Assembly (NCBI RefSeq): GCF_900143535.1
Contig: NZ_FRFA01000013.1
Coordinates: 45,794-109,793 of the forward strand
Direction: 5' to 3'
DNA: 64,000 nt
From: Tateyamaria sp. Alg231-49
GTDB taxonomy: Bacteria; Pseudomonadota; Alphaproteobacteria; Rhodobacterales; Rhodobacteraceae
The position numbers and the translations under genes are program-made. Each line of letters starts with the position of its first letter. The stretch's first letter is position 1. The notes below the pieces were generated by a model. The model worked only from the letters and a program-made list of their open reading frames with translations. It ran no database searches and was not told the DNA's origin. Positions 60,777 through 64,000 of the stretch are shown in pieces.

Positions 60777-61080
60777 GTGAGCGGCGTTTGAGATCGCGAC
60801 ACACCCAAAGCCCCCGACGCTCGCCAGCTCTGTCGTCGCGGATCTTTTGCATCGCTCGCTCGATGTCATCGTCGCATTGCACTCGCATGGGGCAGTCGCG
60901 CGCTAAAAGATACATTGTAACGAAGTGCTCGTCGACGGCTTTTCTGCACTCAGCTAGCAGTTTCTCTTTTCGTTTGTTCAGCTTCAGTGAATGGGCCCAG
61001 GTCCTCGGCGGCGCAAATATTACAACAGCACTGCTCGACAGGCTTACAAACCGTTGCCACATCCTCGAGATCGGCAACAA
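60769..61080 (-). CDS. possible small basic protein, 103 aa
   Basis: Charged helical residues (KRKEKLLAECRKAVDEHF, RAMQKIRDDRAGERRG) and three Cys in the C-terminal half (ECRK, DCPM, QCDDD) give it a protein-like composition. The N-terminal 30 residues are less convincing. It overlaps the phosphatase 3' end by 8 bp in the convergent direction. No ribosome binding site or family is recognised. Confidence 0.35.
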   Translation of the reverse strand: MLPISRMWQRFVSLSSSAVVIFAPPRTWAHSLKLNKRKEKLLAECRKAVDEHFVTMYLLARDCPMRVQCDDDIERAMQKIRDDRAGERRGLWVCRDLKRRSLR

Positions 61081-61609
61081 CCGTTACTGTTTCAAAGCCG
61101 TTTCAGAGGCCGTGGAGAAAACATCAAAGAAGGCCACCACATTGAACAAAGTATAGTCGCCTTTACAAAATTTAAGGTGAGTCAGATCTCGGTGATAACA
61201 CCGGGTCAGTTCTGAACGACCTTCAACAGCGACCGATCAGAAGTCGGTTGGTTTGCTCCAATGAGAAAAACTAAATTCTGCGTCCTCCCCCGATTACTTC
61301 GTACAAAAGAAACCAAAAACTTGAAGTCTGTACCCAAAAGTATTGACCTCGGGCATAACCAAAAAGTTCTAACTAGAAACCATTTTCCACAGACGCGGGC
61401 ACGTGCACTGACAGCGGAAAATTGGATCGTTTGAACCCGGAGTTTTCGGCTAAGTTTTCTTGGCTGGTAGAGGCGTGGAATCGCATGAAAGCATCGAAGT
61501 TTGCTTCGGCCTCTGCATTGCTGAGCAGCCCCACCTGAGTGGTCCAAATTGAAAGTTAGTGGATGATTGGCCTTTGGTCCATCAAGACGATGGCCTCCGG
61601 CGCAGGTGG
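61081..61609. other. non-coding region around the repC stub
   Basis: No gene, IS or RNA can be supported. It is probably where the missing 3' part of the second repC used to be, or an insertion scar. Confidence 0.35.
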
Positions 61610-61780
61610 GCAGACAGCGTTCTGTCAAAGCTCGGTTGGAGGGAAAGACCACCATGTCGGCATTTCCGCCCAGCATCTTTTCGGGATGAAAGCTCAGCAA
61701 TGCTTCGAGCACGCCGCTGCCTTTAACAGGCCAGCCGTCACCGGCCGCTGCCCAAAGGGCGTTGTTACAAGTCGTTCCAT
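61610..61780 (-). pseudogene. repC: repC 5' stub of the second repABC operon
   Basis: From ATG 61780 the minus strand reads MERLVTTPFGQRPVTAGLL, a typical RepC N-terminus. After a shift of frame and loss of some 25 residues it reads LEALLSFHPEKML and VVFPSNRALTERC, equal to the LRTLITFHPQRF and IVYPSNRTLCDR part of the complete RepC. It then stops matching. Only about 55 of some 370 codons remain. The operon at 62-64 kb therefore lacks a working initiator. Confidence 0.8.
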
Positions 61781-61826
61781 AAGCTGTTCACAAGGCAAAA
61801 AAGTGCCGTTCACCCGCCAGGTGTTG

Positions 61827-61856
61827 TTGACAGCCGACTCATAGAGCGCGTAGATT
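61827..61856 (+). promoter_or_regulatory. promoter of the second antisense RNA
   Basis: TTGACA (61827-61832), an 18-bp spacer and TAGATT (61851-61856) on the plus strand, opposite to repAB, in the former repB-repC gap. Confidence 0.5.
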
Positions 61857-61862
61857 CGGAGG

Positions 61863-61919
61863 TGTTAGAACCAAATCGGAGCCTCTCGGGTCGTTATGAT
61901 CTGGGGGGCTTTGTTTTTA
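61863..61919 (+). ncRNA. predicted counter-transcribed RNA of the second repABC operon
   Basis: It extends from the promoter at 61827 to a hairpin (GAGCCTCTCGG with CTGGGGGGCTTTG, wobble pairs allowed) followed by TTTGTTTTTA. Position and form match the antisense RNA at 34468. It has probably outlived its target, since repC is only a stub. Confidence 0.55.
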
Positions 61920-61955
61920 TCCGGCTATGCCTGTCTCGTGCCTCCTGTTGTTAAT

Positions 61956-62945
61956 TTACTGCTCTTGCTCATCATCAGCCTGAGTTTGAACCCAGTGCTG
62001 GTGAAGATCGGAAAGGTGTTCGACAAGCCAATCCTCGAACCCGCCTTCGCGGGGCAGGGTGAGGACAACCTTGTCATGTCCCAGCATAGCGCGCGCAATC
62101 GGAGCGCCAGAAACGGCCCCCATGATCGTGCGCCGGCTGGCGCGGGGTCTGGGCAGACCATCCGTATCCGTATGTTTGAGCGCGACCGGATCCAGTTCGT
62201 CTCCGGTTCGGATGGCGATTTCAAAACGCTCGTTGCTGTCGCTTTCCGAGGTTGCCTTGACCGCGACCATTTCAATCATGGTTTCGGCGTCTGTGTCTCC
62301 GACCTCAAGCTTGCCCGCCAGCGCGTTCCATCGGTCCCGCCCAACCGCTGGGGCGGCCCCGATTGTGTTGATCAGCTCGCCGCCAATTCGGTCGACGATT
62401 TGCAACATCCGCGACACCACAGTCTTGTCGATGGCCAGCGCATCGCAGATCGCGGTACGGTCATAGCCGCCATCGCGCATCTGGGCTGCAAAGTTTGCCT
62501 TTTCGATGAAGGAAAGGCCGCGGCGTGCATTGTTCTCTTGCCCCTGCGCCATGATGAGGGCGCTGTCATCAAGCTCGCGCAGCAGCGCCTTGACCGGTTT
62601 GCCAAGGTCGCGCATCGCCAGCACGCGGCGGCGGCCATACACGATCTGATAGCGCTCGGGGTCTTCGGGGTGAGGCCGCACGAGGACGGGCACCTGTTGG
62701 CCATAGTCACGGATCGAGGCGAGGAGTGCGGCATCTTCGCCGTCGTCGGTTTCCAGCCGGTCTTGCAAACCACCCGCGTCAATCAGGAACGGATCGATGT
62801 CCAGCAAAGCGCGTGCTTTGAGCGCCTCAATGGATTGGCTGACCGCCCCGATCGCCCCTTTGAGCGGGCGTTTGGCGGCGGGTGTGATGTCGGCGGGTTT
62901 GGCCCCTTCGGCCATCAACCCTTCGAGCAGGTTTTTACGTGCCAT
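61956..62945 (-). CDS. repB: RepB partition protein of the second repABC operon, 329 aa
   Basis: RDYGQQVPVLVRPH, YQIVYGRRRVLAMRDLG and AQGQENNARRGLSFIEKANF match the ParB core, followed by a helix-turn-helix region (ICDALAIDKTVVSRMLQIV). It is clearly different from the RepB at 34555 in the regions outside the core. The ATG at 62945 overlaps the end of repA by 11 bp. The gene is intact and could still partition the plasmid, if a matching parS exists. Confidence 0.92.
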   Translation of the reverse strand: MARKNLLEGLMAEGAKPADITPAAKRPLKGAIGAVSQSIEALKARALLDIDPFLIDAGGLQDRLETDDGEDAALLASIRDYGQQVPVLVRPHPEDPERYQIVYGRRRVLAMRDLGKPVKALLRELDDSALIMAQGQENNARRGLSFIEKANFAAQMRDGGYDRTAICDALAIDKTVVSRMLQIVDRIGGELINTIGAAPAVGRDRWNALAGKLEVGDTDAETMIEMVAVKATSESDSNERFEIAIRTGDELDPVALKHTDTDGLPRPRASRRTIMGAVSGAPIARAMLGHDKVVLTLPREGGFEDWLVEHLSDLHQHWVQTQADDEQEQ

Positions 62946-64000
62946 TGCGCCCCCATGCGGTTTGCACCAGCTGTTCAATCTCACCGTTGACCGCGTTGAT
63001 AGATTCCATTGCGCGGTCATAGGTCGTGCGGGTGAATTGGCCCTTTTCCACCTCGTATAGAGTCTGTTTTGTGATCCCGGCGTCCGAGATGGCGGTGGAT
63101 TTGAGCACCGTGTTGTTGAGCACATGATCACCAAAGAGCGAGCGCATGAAGGTCACCATCTGGTTCTGCGGCCCGTCCCCGGGTTCGTAGCGCGTCACCA
63201 CGTAGCGCAGCCAGTCGTAAGACATGTCACCCCCGGCATCGGCCACGACCCCAAGCAGGTTCGATGTCATCAGCAGAAACTGGCACATCGACATCACGTC
63301 GAGCATTTGCGGATGTACCGTGACCAGCACGGCAGTGGCCGCAGAAAGCGCGGACATCGTGAGGAACCCCAGTTGCGGGGGGCAGTCGATGATCACCACG
63401 TCGTAGTCATTTTCCACCTCGGCCAGCGCCGTTCCCACGCGGGTAAAGAACATCGCCCCTTCGCGCGCGGCCAGCGCCCGCGGCGTTTCGTGTTCGAACT
63501 CCATCAGGTCGAGATTGCCGGGGATCAGGTCGAGATTGGTGAAATAGGTTTTGCGGATCAGGCTTTGGATCGGAACGGGATCGTCATAGCGGATCGCGTC
63601 GTAAATTGTGCCGCCATCCAGCAGGTCGAATTCCGGCTGGAACCCGTGCAGCGCGGAAAACGACGCCTGCGGATCAAGGTCAATCGCCAGCACGCGGTAC
63701 CCGTCCAGCGCCATTTTCTGGGCGAGGTGGGCGGCCGTCGTCGTCTTGCCTGACCCGCCCTTGAAGTTGATCACGGTGATCACTTGCAGGTGGTTGTCGT
63801 CCCGACGGCCGGGCAGATAGGTGCCGGGGGATTTTGCCCCTTTTTCGAGCATTTGCCGCAAGCTGAGGATATCCTGCGGCGTGTAGTGCCGCCGCCCGCC
63901 TGCGCGAATTTCAGGTTCGGGGCCACGGCCATCCAGGTGCAGTTTGCGCAGGTATGCGTCCTTGACCCCGAGAAGGTCCGCGACCTCACCCCTGTCTCTT
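62935..64000 (-). CDS. repA: RepA partition ATPase of the second repABC operon, 5' end outside the window
   Basis: The frame is open to the window edge: GEVADLLGVKDAYLRKLHLD and GGRRHYTPQDILSLRQMLE precede Walker A NFKGGSGKTTTA and Walker B VVIIDCPPQLGFLTM. An internal ATG at 63861 would miss the DNA-binding part and is not the true start. The remaining N-terminal part (some 80 residues, judged from the other RepA) lies beyond 64000. It makes a second complete-looking RepA/RepB pair on the same DNA. Confidence 0.9.
   Translation of the reverse strand, partial: RDRGEVADLLGVKDAYLRKLHLDGRGPEPEIRAGGRRHYTPQDILSLRQMLEKGAKSPGTYLPGRRDDNHLQVITVINFKGGSGKTTTAAHLAQKMALDGYRVLAIDLDPQASFSALHGFQPEFDLLDGGTIYDAIRYDDPVPIQSLIRKTYFTNLDLIPGNLDLMEFEHETPRALAAREGAMFFTRVGTALAEVENDYDVVIIDCPPQLGFLTMSALSAATAVLVTVHPQMLDVMSMCQFLLMTSNLLGVVADAGGDMSYDWLRYVVTRYEPGDGPQNQMVTFMRSLFGDHVLNNTVLKSTAISDAGITKQTLYEVEKGQFTRTTYDRAMESINAVNGEIEQLVQTAWGRNGT

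Noticed and set aside
63861..64000. Internal ATG at 63861 as the start of the second RepA
   Set aside because: The frame is open to the window edge and carries the DNA-binding segment typical of RepA, so the true start is outside.

Overview
The window looks like part of a large extrachromosomal replicon (plasmid or chromid) of a marine alphaproteobacterium of the Roseobacter/Rhodobacterales type. The evidence is GC-rich coding DNA, repABC-type replication genes, a VPLPA-CTERM protein, many 4-bp ATGA gene overlaps, and protein families typical of that group. No rRNA, tRNA or CRISPR array was seen.

Layout. (1) 0.7-10.9 kb: a glycine-rich lipoprotein, then a tightly overlapping plus-strand unit. 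The unit holds three paralogous alpha/beta-hydrolase-like proteins (the third fused to a second domain and without its catalytic residues), a GT32-like glycosyltransferase, a sulfatase with RTX-like C-terminal repeats, a sulfotransferase and an esterase. (2) 11-29.6 kb: a type VI secretion-related envelope module without sheath, tube or baseplate genes. It holds tssL-tssM-tagF-pppA-ppkA on the minus strand and an ExbB-ExbD-ExbD-TonB-like operon plus small exported proteins on the plus strand. The TonB-like protein and the PpkA kinase appear to share a C-terminal domain, and a broken third copy of that tail lies between them. (3) 29.8-33.2 kb: a scar zone with two parS-like palindromes, a repC 3' remnant abutting a beheaded flippase gene, a GumK-like glycosyltransferase and a frameshifted beta-helix pseudogene. 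(4) 33.3-36.8 kb: a complete repABC operon with a predicted antisense RNA. (5) 37-60 kb: a Wzx/Wzy-type exopolysaccharide locus (wzc, wzy, two GT4 enzymes, wzx, four consecutive sulfotransferase-like genes, an ExoY-type initiating transferase, manC, wza, yjbF, yjbH). It is interrupted by an IS3 remnant, a VPLPA-CTERM gene and an IS66 element with intact 8-bp target duplication but a nonsense-broken transposase. (6) 60-64 kb: a metallophosphatase, then a second repAB pair whose repC is only a short frameshifted stub.

How it fits together. The replicon probably makes and exports a sulfated, possibly mannose-derived exopolysaccharide, and also modifies or desulfates glycans with the first gene unit. 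The TssL/TssM/PpkA/PppA module with its TonB-like partner may be a phosphorylation-controlled, proton-motive-force-driven envelope machine. TssL and PpkA both carry repeated acidic threonine motifs that resemble phosphorylation/FHA-binding sites. Replication probably depends on the complete repABC at 33-37 kb, with the second repAB pair kept as an extra partition system. Two repC remnants in the same orientation, one 5' and one 3', suggest that an ancestral repC was split by insertion or rearrangement of the roughly 31 kb between them.
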